Source: Oxytricha trifallax
Taxonomy: Eukaryota > Ciliophora > Spirotrichea > Sporadotrichida > Oxytrichidae
Reading direction: 5' to 3'
DNA length: 64,000 nt
Assembly (NCBI GenBank): GCA_000711775.1
Contig: ARYC01017795.1
Location: forward strand, 62,001-126,000
Below are positions 47,725 through 58,488 of this stretch, piece after piece (position 1 is the first letter of the stretch; each line of letters begins with the position of its first letter). The notes beneath the pieces were generated by a model. It did no database searches, was not told where the DNA came from, and was given only the letters and a program-made list of their open reading frames with translations. Position numbers and translations under genes: made by a program.

Positions 47725-48499
47725 ATGAGCAATAGTTTTCTAGCAGCACAAATGCGTTCTAGATTCATACCCTCTTTTTCTATGAATTTGGCATCCACCA
47801 GCAGAAATGGAGTCAGAAATAGATATTATTTAGGAATTCATTCGATATGAGAAAATGAATTAAATTAAAATTAATTAATTATTACTTACCTTCAGTTAAT
47901 TTTTTGGAAATGTCTCCAAACCCTTACAATATTATACTCTCTGGATAGCGCATCAAAAATGAGACGGTGGTTGTTATTGCTATAATGATTTTATCTCTTC
48001 TCCCAAGCGAGAAAAACCCCTTTTACTGTTTTTTGGAGTTAGCTCAAAATCAAAATATCTCGCTTCCTGGGATAATTAAATAATATTGGTAAAATCCAGC
48101 TAAAATTGTGGGATCTACTGAAGAATCGAGTTAGATTTGAATTTTGAGCTCCTTTGGATTTGACTGCAATGATTTTAATATTCAATTAATTTAATTTTAA
48201 TTCATTTTCCCAAATCGAATGTATTCCTACAATAATCAGGTTACTTAGTGGACGATGACTACTACAAAAGAGAGATGACCATTCTCGAGTCCAGAAGTTT
48301 AATTCTCCCTTTTCCTGAAGAATTTAGACACAAAAATTGCGCAAAAACGCCAAATCAGCCACTGGAATTCCTTTGCTGTCTTGAGGTATTCCCTATAAGA
48401 ATGCTATTGTAGCTACAGAGATTTCCTCTAATGGTGCAAGTATTTTGGAAAAATGCGGAGAAATCAAGACAATTTAGAAAGGATTTCCATAATAAGTGA
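47725..48499 (+). CDS. small protein gene interrupted by MITE-2C
   Basis: ATG block: MSNSFLAAQMRSRFIPSFSM, NLASTSRNGVRNRY. After the element: SGYLVDDDYYKREMTILESR, SLILPFPEEFRHKNCAKTPN, ending in TGA at 48497. Joining TA to TA (47827 to 48233) gives AGA TAT TAA TCA GGT, in frame (RYQSGY), for a protein of about 122 aa. No domain recognised. The frame on both sides is clean, so the insert behaves like an IES. Confidence 0.6.
47827..48234. mobile_element. MITE-2 copy C (degenerate)
   Basis: Ends TATTTAGGAATTCATTCGAT and complement of TATTGTAGGAATACATTCGA, TA at both borders. Arms keep the CTCGCTTCCTGGGAT and CCAGCTAAAATTG blocks of the family but have diverged strongly from one another. Confidence 0.75.
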
Positions 48500-49359
48500 T
48501 AGTTGCTCCCTAAGTACTAGTTGCAAGACTACCTACTACCAAAACTGATATTAGCTTGGCTTTGTTGCTTGCCACAGTTGATATAAGAAATGACTGATTA
48601 GCGCTTTGAACAACTCAGCTTTTATTAATCTACTCCCTTTAAATTGCATTAAATTACTATCCTAGCCGCATTTATTTTTAAAATCACTCTATACCAATTA
48701 TTTTACTCTTTTATGATCAACATAGAATCAGGACGAAATCTTATAGATATAAATATTTAAGACATAAATTTTTTATCTCGAAACATCTTTACTTTTCACA
48801 TTTTACCACATTTTTTGAACTTGAAAATAAATCTTATGTTACATTTCTCATTTTTTTATTTGCATTTATTTTAAATCTTTTCTATTCTAAAGTCAGCATA
48901 AATGAATTTTAGTTCCAAATATTAATCCTTAATAATTTCAATTAGACACAATTAGATTTTAAATGGTGATAAATCCCAATCTTTAAGATTTTTAATCCAC
49001 TATTGATTATAGATTCGCTAGCATCTCGATTATTTTCGTCCCCTTATCCTTATATGACTCCTAAATGTTTCAATTAAACTATTAACCATAAATTGAATAG
49101 CTTCTTATGTTGAATGGTTTAAGAATGACGAATTTACAGCAATAATTAATTCAAAATATTTATATATTGACTATTCTTTAATATATTAACTATACTTTAA
49201 AAAGTGAGAGAGTCAACTCACAATGCTTCAAAGGCTAATTTTAGTATACTAATACAAACCATCAAAAATATAAAGGCTTATAATTTACCAAAGACAATTT
49301 TATAATAATTTTAATCTATGTTTTTCGAATACGTCTCAGAAGAACTTAGATTTTAATAT
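48500..49359. other. no supported gene
   Basis: AT-rich, short open stretches only. Ends at the left border of MITE-1B. Confidence 0.4.
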
Positions 49360-49465
49360 TTAGCTAAAATAGCATTATTATCGTGAAATAAATCAATTAA
49401 TCAACTTTGCTCATTTCTTTATGATTATATTAATATATATATATTTTTAGGTACTCTACCGCATT

Positions 49466-49544
49466 CAAAACCCCAAAACCCCTTAGTGAGGTTTATAAGT
49501 GCTTTGATTAGTAGGGTAAAGTTGGGGTTTTATTAGGGTTAGTA
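49466..49544 (+). repeat. TBE left terminal inverted repeat
   Basis: 79 bp, identical to the right ITR except for the tip; includes AAAGTTGGGGTTTTATTAGG. Confidence 0.93.
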
Positions 49545-49567
49545 GAGAAATTAGGCCAGTTTGCAAA

Positions 49568-50628
49568 ATGAGAAATAGAAATTAGCGATTTTTGGGGTCT
49601 ATTTATGATGAGAAATATTTAGATTTACTGCTTAAGCTTAGGTATGGTGCGAGTATTAATATAGACTAACTCAAACCAGTGATGAATTATTGTGCGATTG
49701 CAAAGCTATTGTGTAAGAGTGCTTCGACTGTAAGGTATCACTGCTTGTTAGCTGTTTAGCATTTCAATTCTGGTTCTTGATAACATCCTGTAAGAAAATA
49801 AAAGTTCTCTTAGCAGCATATTGAATATCTCTGCGATTCTAAGACTCTTAAGTATTGGGCACATTTCCCACTTGACTAGCGAGCTGTGATGTTTCATCGC
49901 AAGTCCTGACATGCGTATCTCAACATAGACTATCGCAAATATTTATAGAAGAAATGGTATTACCTTCAAGACTGTCAACAGAGTGAAGAGAGTGATTGAC
50001 TTTACAGTGACATTTTATAGTAATAATTTAAACTATATATATGATTAAATGCAGAGAAATATTACTAATAACATAAAGTTCATACACGCTGATGAAGCTG
50101 TATTCACCTTCAACACCTTTATTAATAAGTCTTGGTATAAGAAGTATGATAATATAGAAGTCTATGATTAAAAAGTGAAGGTAGTCATCAATGCAATTTT
50201 AGCTTATCAGTGAAGATTCAGGCTTAGAAACTTATGTTATTCATCCTCGCTCTATTAAGCGAGAGCAGTATATAGAGTTCTTACAGAAGCTAAGAGATAA
50301 GTACAACGATCAAGAGATCATCCTGTTTGTTGATAACCTCTCACTTCATAAGACTAAGGAATCTAAGAAAGCTTATGAAGAATTAAAGATAACTCCTGTG
50401 TATAACGTTCCTTACAGTCCTCAATTTAATGGAATCGAATTCTATTGGAGTTAGATTAAGACTCACTACAAGAAACTCTTGCTGTATCACCTAATGCATG
50501 ATCTACCAATCGACACACTAGACTTAATACAGAGTAGTTGCAAGAGAGTGGATAAAGACTAGACTACGATATGTGCAAGGAAAGGAAGAATGAATGTTTA
50601 TTAATAAGTGTTAGACTTAAATGAATGA
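49568..50628 (+). pseudogene. TBE transposase (DDE, Tc1/mariner-related)
   Basis: ATG reads MRNRNQRFLGSIYDEKYLDL; helix-turn-helix-like N-part to about residue 60; KTLKYWAHFPLDQRAVMF; HADEAVFTFNTF (first Asp), EIILFVDNLSLHKTKESKKA (second Asp), VPYSPQFNGIEFYWSQIKTH (Glu). C-end ICARKGRMNVYQQVLDLNE then TGA. Family length is about 350 aa, as here. One TGA (after FNSGS) and two single-base slips (near 49910 and 50210) break the frame. In the host such enzymes cut germline-limited DNA during macronuclear development. Confidence 0.9.
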
Positions 50629-50634
50629 ATTATT

Positions 50635-51419
50635 TCACATATCAAAAGAACTCTTAAATGGATTCGGCTTCTCTTTCTTTTCTTCCTCTGGTGCTTTACT
50701 AGGACCCATGTTTCTTCTCTTTGTACCAGCACCAGCATCTATGTTCATATCATCAGACTTTTAAACTTCATTATAAAGTCTCTTGCTAACTTAATGAATG
50801 GTTTGAGACTTTCTCTCTCTGTGAACCTGCATTCTCTTTCATTAGAAATATACCAGTTCCAGGTTTCCCTAAAAAGCTATAAATCAAAGCTTACTAGAGA
50901 ATAAGGATGCCTCTTAAGCTCTGCTAGCCACGTCTCGCTTATTAGTATTCCTTGCTTCTTTTAATCTTCAGGAGAAATAGAGAAGCGTTTCTTATGAGCT
51001 TCTTCTATAATTTATCTCAAATAATCCTCTTTGATTGTACCAAGAACACCAAAGAAGAAGTTTCTTTCAGGCAACATATTTAAGAGCTACTTCTTGCTAG
51101 GAAGGTAAATAACCACTTCATCATCTTTCATTGCATCCTCGTAGAGATTTGTGACTGAAATCTCTGGGTAGTTAGGTATTTCAATCAGTTTGATTTCTAT
51201 GTTTTTAAAAGCTTTCTCTCCTGCAGAGTATTGCTTTTAAGAATGATATTTTAGTACCTTCCATCGTTGGAAGGAATAGACCAACTGTATACATCGTTGA
51301 TTAACATCAATTTATTTACCATGCTAAGTAAGGTATCGATAGAGATCCTCCTTGCTTCTGAATCTTGAGATCATTTCTTGAGCATCAACCCTTTTCATTT
51401 GTTCATTGAATGATTCCAT
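50635..51419 (-). pseudogene. TBE 22-kDa-type ORF
   Basis: Minus strand, ATG at 51419: MESFNEQMKRVDAQEMISRF, RSKEDLYRYLTQHGKQIDVN. Further on FLPTMEGTKISFLKAI, KNIEIKLIEIPNYPEISVTN, LYEDAMKDDEVVIYLPSKK, and the C-end KRRNMGPSKAPEEEKKEKPN, ending FKSSFDM-TGA. Same position and strand as the middle TBE gene. At least one frameshift lies in 51.2-51.3 kb. Function unknown. Confidence 0.8.
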
Positions 51420-51983
51420 CTTTGTTCCTCTTCCTATTAATGAATTTCAAGTTTTAATTTATAGACTTCTGGATCCTATCCTTTAAATCTTACTATTAAA
51501 TATGGGCATCTTATAGGAGGTCAAACCTGTAAAGATACGTGGAGAAGGCTCGCAGAAGCTGTAACAAACTTCAGAGATGGAGCTCCATTTTTATCAATTT
51601 AGTTCCATTAAATTAGTACTAAATTTGTTTAAATTTAATTAGTACCGGTACTAAAACCGTTTAAGTTTAATTGGTACCAATTTAATAGTACCAAAACTTA
51701 ATTAGTACCTAGAATTAATCCAGTGAGGTTTTAATGGAAAAGTTCCAATCTGGTTCAAAACTTAATTGGTACCAGTACCAACCTGAACTTTATCTGAGTT
51801 GGTACCAGAATCAAAATTATAAAGAGCAAAATTACAAAAATTATAGTTATAAACTGATATAAATATGAAGTCTTAGAGCTGAGATCAAACCATCATTAAT
51901 GCTATAGCAACTCCTATATAGTCCAGCTATAGCTATAGAGGCTTTAAGAGCTTTATAATAGAAATTTAAATTTGAATTTAAAC
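51420..51983. promoter_or_regulatory. divergent intergenic region with GTAC-rich array
   Basis: Lies between the divergently oriented 22-kDa-type and zinc finger-kinase genes. In 51600-51830 about nine GTAC cores occur in contexts AATTAGTACC, AATTGGTACCAATT and TTGGTACC, many palindromic. A shared binding site for control of both genes is an inference. Confidence 0.4.
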
Positions 51984-53429
51984 ATGGCGGTCAACTTAAA
52001 TCGTAGAGCGGCACTTTTAGGAGCAGGTCAATCAATGCTTAACTTTGGTTCAACCAAGAAACAAGAAATTATATATATTGAGAGGGAGGCAGAGCTAAGA
52101 GCTCTTGAATTTAAAGCACAGGTTTTTATTATATAGGTTTAAAACATGAAAGAGAAAGCTGAAATAGAAGTTTAAACATCAATAAAAGATGTTGAGGAAG
52201 AAAAGGAACAGCTTCAGATTTAAAGGATCAAAACTTTTGAATGCTAAGACTGCTAAAATTTTTTCTCTACTGATTCCAGTTCGAAGAGACATATGAAAGA
52301 GGTTCACTCTGGAAAGCTAAGGTGTATTTTAAGCATGATAAGGTCGATGGCAGGTAATAGTGCACGACTTGTGAGAAGTCTTATACTCACTCAGCTAAAG
52401 TTAAGAAACATATGCAGAAGCATCACCTAAGTGAGTTCTTGATTTAAGATAAAGAGACTTAGAAATTAGTGCCCGCTAAAAGAAAATCTAATAATCTTGA
52501 GACTTAAAAAGAACAACAGGAGAAGCTCAAGAGGCAGAAGCGAATAGAATTAATGAATCAACCTGCTGGTAATGTCTTTTTAGCATGCTTTTAAGAGAAG
52601 CCATGTATATTCCTGCACTAAATGCAGTAGACCTTAGCACTTGTATTGAAAACTACTTACATATAAACGTACCTGCTAAAGCAAAACTCATAGTGGTTGA
52701 TGACTATGCCTACAAGGTATATCCTTTCAGCTATCTCCTTAAAAACGAGCAGTATCAAAATGAGTTTGCTAACGAATATATTGTACTTAGAGAGGCTTAG
52801 AAAAAAGATTGCAAGAATTTGCTCAAGCTAGATGGTGTTATTTTAGGGTATGGTTTCATCGCACTAAGGCTAAAAAAGTTTGAAATGACTCTCCGAGATT
52901 AGCTATATTAAAACAGATACCCAGATGACTTGAATGATATTCTATCTAATATGATAAAGGGTGTTAAGGAACTTCACGAGCTTGGATAAGTTCATAGAGA
53001 TTTGAAGCCTGAAAATGTTATGCTAAACCTTTGCCCTTTAGAAGTAGTTGTAATAGATTTTAATAGAGCCTTAAGATAAGAGATTATAACCTTAGCAAAG
53101 GTTCTTGGTACTCAAGGTTACTTCCCAATCAGAGAGAAATGGACTAATGGCTCTATTTAGTGGGATGTTTGGGCAATAGCTGCAATAATTTTAGAGTGCG
53201 ATATGGAGAGCATGACTTACATTAATACAAAATATGAAAAATAATCAAAAAATCTAGCTGAGAAGCACATAAACAAGATGATGTATGCTAAGAAATAAAG
53301 AAGATTGTAGAGAAGATAATAGTAAGAGCTCCAGCATATCCAAGACAATCCTTAGACGATATGCTCGAACCACTAAAGAAAGCGAGATTCAAGAGATACA
53401 ACAAAGACAAGCAAGTAAAATTCATGTGA
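51984..53429 (+). pseudogene. TBE zinc finger-kinase protein
   Basis: ATG MAVNLNRRAALLGAGQSMLN; coiled coil; C2H2 finger one FECQDCQNFFSTDSSSKRHM-KEVH; finger two QCTTCEKSYTHSAKVKKHMQ-KHH; a basic linker; then a kinase-like domain with LIVVDDYAYKVYPFSYLLK, KELHELGQVHRDLKPENVML, VVVIDFNRALRQ (DFN for DFG), QWDVWAIAAIILECDMES; tail LEPLKKARFKRYNKDKQVKF. About 480 aa, the size of the known 57-kDa TBE protein. Slips near 52330, 52590 and 53300 interrupt the frame. Confidence 0.88.
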
Positions 53430-53490
53430 TATAATTAAACTAATACTCATTAAATACATATTAAAGTCTCAATAAACTTGCGTTTTCTTT

Positions 53491-53565
53491 ACTAACCCTA
53501 ATAAAACCCCAACTTTACCCTACTAATCAAAGCACTTATAAACCTCACTAAGGGGTTTTGGTTTG
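53491..53565 (-). repeat. TBE right terminal inverted repeat
   Basis: 75 bp, complement of the left ITR; the terminal C4A4 has lost four bases (CAAACCAAAACCCC). Confidence 0.93.
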
Positions 53566-54014
53566 ATTTAAGCTGTTTTGCGGTAGAGTACCTTAATTAT
53601 ATTAAATTTGAAATTATTTAAATTTAAATGCTTTAAATAAATTTGATATGATCTTTTTACAAAAAGTAATGTATAAATTAATTGTGAATATAAAATGCGA
53701 ATAAATTATAAAAGTTGCTATACTAAGCAACAAGACTTAAAGATATAATATTTTTCTAGATCCTAAATTTTAATAATTATAATTAATTAATAAATTTTAA
53801 TTTATACATTACTTTTTGTAAAAACATCATAACAAATTTATTTAAAGCATTTAAATTTAAATAATTTCAAAATTAATATAATTAAGGTACTCTACCGCAA
53901 AACACCTTAAATGCGGTAGAGTACTAAAAATATATAAATATTAATATAATCATAAAGAAATGAGCAAAGTTGATTAATTGATTTATTTCACGATAATAAT
54001 GCTATTTTAGCTAA

Positions 54015-56086
54015 TTGTTATAAATATTACACCAAATCTCATCTTCGAAGTGCTGATACTCGTTGTTTTTCCGCTATCAAGCAATTGTGATGTAACAATA
54101 TATTTACTGTAAAATAACTCATGAGCTACTTCAAGCTATTTTTTTCATAAGAGACAGTCGTCATAAGTTATAATAATAATTTAAACTTTTACTATAATAT
54201 AATAAAGATAAAAATATATATTGAAGTAAATAAAAAAATAATACAATTAAGTTGTTTTAAGTTTAACAAACTCAAAATAATATATAAAAAACTTATTCTA
54301 ATATGAATTAAGTCTTATAGTGTAACCTTTTATTCAAAAAATTTGGATACTTTTTCTCTTAAATTTCACTACTTCCCAAGAAAGTTAAATTTCTGTTATC
54401 CGCAAAATTTTTCATGAAGCATAGCTGTAATCGATGTATTAATCAATAAATAAAAAATAATTGATAATGATGAAGCAGAATTAAAAATGATTCTTTAATA
54501 TTAATTAACTAATGGTAATGACTTATATTAATTAGAAACTAGCCTTACTGATTAATGGTAGATATTAATTGTACTTTAAAATAAACTATATTTCTATTAA
54601 TTAATTTCAATCGTTAGTATATTTTCTTTCAAATAGATATGTAACTTACTATAAATGAATGGATAAACTCAAGATTCTTTAGCTTAAGTAATTTAATAAG
54701 AGGTGATGAATAATGTCAGAGTCACCAAACACTCTAATTTATAATTTTATATTATAAATATTAAAGAAATATTAATAACAATAGTATTAATTTAGGATAA
54801 TAAGTAGTAGTTGAATATACTAAAGTAGTTTATCTTGATTTTGAGATATTTGGCTAAAGTTTGATCATTTACCAATTTAAGAAATAGAAATATATAAACA
54901 GTATGAAATATTAATCAATATAATAATTAATTAAAATGTATGTTTGAGTACAGTTTCCCGGACTCTCCGACTTCTTACTGGTGCTCTCAAACAAGTTTTC
55001 TATCTTTTAAATTTTCGCCTTCAGTATTCTGATTAAATGTCTCGCTTGCTCATTCTCTCTTAGAAAAATACTTAGTTATTTAGGGGCGTTTTATTTTTTT
55101 TCACTTTATAAATTTTAGGTATTTATTATCTCAATATTAACTTTACTCTCTCCCAAAGTGAGAAAATAAAGATCGAAAATTCTCGATTTGAGAGATTTTT
55201 AAATTAAGTCAAAGAAAGGTTTTAATGATGATAGCAAAGCATTATAGAATAAATTTTGTCTGTTGATTAATTATAAATAATTATAATTTTATACTTTTAC
55301 TGTTCGGTTTTATATTTATTAATTTTTTTAGATTGTTAAATGCTCAAATAATAGCCTATTTTTTAATCATTTTCATATGATTAAATTAAATATGATATTT
55401 AAAATTTATAGATACATTTGAAAATTAAAATATAATAAAATCTTATAACTTTTATGAATCTTTGATTTAGAATATATTATTTGTTAACATAGTCCAAGCA
55501 TAATGCAATAATATTAAGATTGCTCATTATGATATAATAATTAAGAGAAATAAATGAAAATTATAGTAAAGGGAGCAAAAATATATTGAAAATCTTTAGG
55601 ACTTTATTGTATATATTGCAGTTAGTTCTGTAAATTGTTCATTTTAATATGATAAATAAGATACAGTTATAGATTATTAAGTATGTTATAGAAAAACTTA
55701 AAAGTTATGAGTCATTTTTTAGAATTTAAATAACTTAAAATAAATATTTAAACAAGTAATAAATAAAAAAGTGCAATAAAAAACTGAGATTTATTTCTAG
55801 TTTTATTGATGATTAAGATATACATTTACTGTCATTAATTTATATATATCTATAATTCCTTTTCATATATCAAATTCAATTTATTCTCTGTTTATCCTTC
55901 AAATCTTGATTCTATAATCGTAAGTTAAAGAAATTGTACCAACATGCAGTTCTACTCTGTAAAAAGGAATTTATAGAAATTGTTCCAACATGCAATTCTA
56001 CTTTTTGAAGATTTAGATGAGGAAGTTTATTTACATTTGAAACACAGCATACTAATATTTATACAATTCATTAATGAGAAAGTATA
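54015..56086. other. AT-rich region without a supported gene
   Basis: Two kilobases of A/T-rich DNA. A direct near-repeat occurs at 55932-55965 and 55974-56006 (AAATTGTACCAACATGCA and AAATTGTTCCAACATGCA). Otherwise nothing is seen. Confidence 0.4.
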
Positions 56087-56421
56087 ATGTGGGTCCTTTA
56101 ACCTTCATACTTATCTTTTTATTACTTATTTACTTCTGTCACTAATATTTCACAGACAAATAGCTTTGAGCATGTTGAAAAATTAATGAATGCAATAGAT
56201 GAGTAATTCGGGGGCATTCCTATTATAATGTGTAATCAAAATTAGATTTGATAGACAGCGCAGTTATTACTTAAAAATAGAATGAACAACTAGTGCAGAA
56301 ACTTCATATTCATGACTTCAGGATTTTGCACAAATATTAAGTCATGGTAACAGAAGTCTTTGAATACCATTATAGCTGTGAAGTTATTCACTAATATTAT
56401 GCAAAGTCAAAAGTGACATCA
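56087..56421 (+). CDS. short ORF with hydrophobic N-end
   Basis: MWVLQPSYLSFYYLFTSVTN looks like a signal peptide or anchor, followed by NSFEHVEKLMNAIDEQFGGI, PIIMCNQNQI, one TGA, then QTAQLLLKNRMNNQCRNFIF and SLNTIIAVKLFTNIMQSQK to TGA. With the inner TGA it may be a remnant. No family recognised. Confidence 0.35.
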
Positions 56422-56668
56422 TCTCATCTAAAGTAATGGAGATATCAAGGCTAACAGCATGAGTTAAAGTTTGGCTACCTGGAACAACATAAGCAATCAA
56501 AATTAAGCTCTTAACTAAAATAAACTCCACAGATTAATTAAAGCACAAAGATATGGTTAAGAACAATCAAATTATAAATTAATTATTACTGGCGTATAAT
56601 TATAATTATGATTAAAATTTTATGATATAAATAATTTAATAACTATAATAATAATACTTACACTTAAA

Positions 56669-57760
56669 TGAAATCCCTCACAAAACCCTCATTAAAATAT
56701 AAAGTTGCTCGCTATGTCTTGTTGTTGAGATATATGACAACCAAGCCTGAAGCATAGCTTATGTTGTTTCACACTCTGAAAGACATTCCTAAGGTATTAA
56801 GGGTGTCCTGAAGATAAGTCATACTAGAGTACTCAAGAAAGAATTTGCTATCAAGCTAAGCTATGCCAGGAAAGCAAAAACAGAAGTAAAAGTTACAACC
56901 ACATAGTCAGTGAGTAAACATTGGATGAACAGAAAGAGCTATCTCTCCATAGCCAAGCTTTTGCATAGAAAGTTCCCAGAATATAAAATATCCCTTCCTA
57001 AATTCAATATATCTACAATAAATTCAAGATAAAATACAAAGTCTTGAGAAGCACATACAATTTAAGCAAGCCTAAGCAAAAGGTGATTTAATAATAACTA
57101 AAAGAAAAGTTTGCTTTACTTCTGGAGATTGTGGCTTAGGATAGGAAGATTATTTAGGTTGACGATGTTATCTTTAAAGCTTACAAGTTTGAGTAGCATG
57201 CATGGTCTAGGCCAAGATAAAATTAGAAAATCTAAAAATTAGGAATAAAACTGAGAACTTTCACAGCTATAGTTGGGATAAGCATAAAATCCTGGCTGGA
57301 GATTTACTTTGTAAAATAAAAATCTATCAACTCAGTTGACACCTCTGCTATGATTGAATATCTTCAACTATAGAATTAATTATAAGATATTGTAATCTTT
57401 TGGGACAATTTATGAGAGCACCATAGCAAGACTGTTCAGAATAAATAAAATATTAAAACTGGAGCTGCTTGTTCAACGCCCCATACTCGCCAGAGTTCCA
57501 TTGTATTGAGGAAGTCTTTTCCCAAATAAAGAATAGGTACAAACGGCAGATGATATCATGTGACTTCAAAATTGGGGAAACTTAGCAAATGTAATTTATA
57601 AAAAAAAGCAATCGAGAGCATCGAAACCCAAACGATTAGAAATATAATAGTTAGGCACTTGAATAAGATGAAATATTATTTAAAAAACAATAGCTAAAAA
57701 AAATAAACGCAGCTATAATAACATAATAATAGTGGTTCATTTAATGGAATCATTTTGGGG
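56669..57760 (+). pseudogene. second DDE transposase (IS630/Tc1-mariner type)
   Basis: N-part MKSLTKPSLKYKVARYVLLL and WMNRKSYLSIAKLLHRKFPE (DNA-binding helices). Catalytic core: LLEIVAQDRKIIQVDDVIFK (first Asp in QVDD), LRTFTAIVGISIKSWLEIYF, DIVIFWDNL, TGA, EHHSKTVQNK (second Asp in WDN), then after a one-base slip PYSPEFHCIEEVFSQIKNRY (Glu in CIEE). It differs from the TBE enzyme (FVDN, NGIE) and from the remnant at 15.4 kb. No clear TIRs flank it. Dead by two frame changes and TGA. Confidence 0.75.
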
Positions 57761-57764
57761 TACC

Positions 57765-58488
57765 TATTCTGACTGAGATTCTTAAGCTATGATAGTATCT
57801 CTGAGTTGAGCACTCACTGTTTTCTGACTCTCAATATTAGACTTGTATTCGGGAAAAAGATGCCGATATCTCATGGTAATCAATCTTCTTTCTTTGTTGG
57901 CGAGGCTTTGACTTTAGCTTCAGCATAGATAGTTCTTTGCCCTTAGACTCTAATTATAAATTATTAAATATTACAAGTCTTACTTGAAAAAAATTGCTCT
58001 CCTTATAGTTGTCTAAACACCTCATCTTTAAGAAGTATTTTTTCCTTTTTTTCTTCTAGGGTGTCTCTTAAGTTTCTTGACCTGTTTGCATGCTTACTGA
58101 GCGAGAACAGATAGTTTTTATTGTATGCCCAAGACCCCATAGCAGTATTTTCTATCAGGTAGCACTTGATAGTCTAGGTAGTAATTCATGAATTTTATAA
58201 TTTATGGGTCTTCCTGAATTTGTTTAAAAAATGTTCGTAACTGAAAGGTCTTCATAATAAGGTGCGTTCAGCTATACTACCTCACCAGATCTTAAAAGCC
58301 CCATCGCCAGCCAAAAAGTATTTGATGAACCTCATGGTAACTTAGTCATCGTTAGGCAAAAAATACCCCTATGTTGTCAATAATAGAATCTTAGTGTTTA
58401 ATCGCAAATAATTTATCCAGTCATTTTTCGACCCAAATTTATTTTAGAACTCTCTGATGTCATGAGTATGAACGTATTGGCCCTCCAT
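57765..58488 (-). pseudogene. unrecognised ORF beside the transposase
   Basis: ATG MEGQYVHTHDIREFQNKFGS, KNDWINYLRLNTKILLLTTQ, PNDDQVTMRFIKYFLAGDGA, then TGA twice, NTAMGSWAYNKNYLFSLSKH, DTLEEKKEKILLKDEVFRQL. It converges tail to tail with the transposase, as accessory genes in TBEs do. Possibly part of the same transposon. Function unknown. Confidence 0.4.

Larger units (their letters stand above)
49466..53565 (+). mobile_element. telomere-bearing element (TBE), complete 4,100 bp
   Basis: Starts CAAAACCCCAAAACCCC and continues TTAGTGAGGTTTATAAGTGC; the right end is the complement with a 4-base-shorter telomere-like tip. Flanked by ATT on both sides (49463-49465, 53566-53568), the 3-bp target typical of TBEs. 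Carries a DDE transposase, a 22-kDa-type ORF and a zinc finger-kinase ORF in the known TBE arrangement. In Oxytricha, TBE transposases act in germline DNA elimination. This copy has a few frameshifts, so it is recent but probably no longer active. Confidence 0.95.
49360..54014. mobile_element. MITE-1 copy B, host of a nested TBE
   Basis: Outer ends TTAGCTAAAATAGCATTATT / complement. Without the 4,100-bp TBE and one 3-bp target copy it is 552 bp, matching copy A (553 bp). Each arm holds a 40-bp hairpin bounded by GGTACTCTACCGC; the TBE sits in the loop of the left one (GGTACTCTACCGCATT | TAAGCTGTTTTGCGG). The intact right hairpin is at 53886-53925. Confidence 0.88.
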
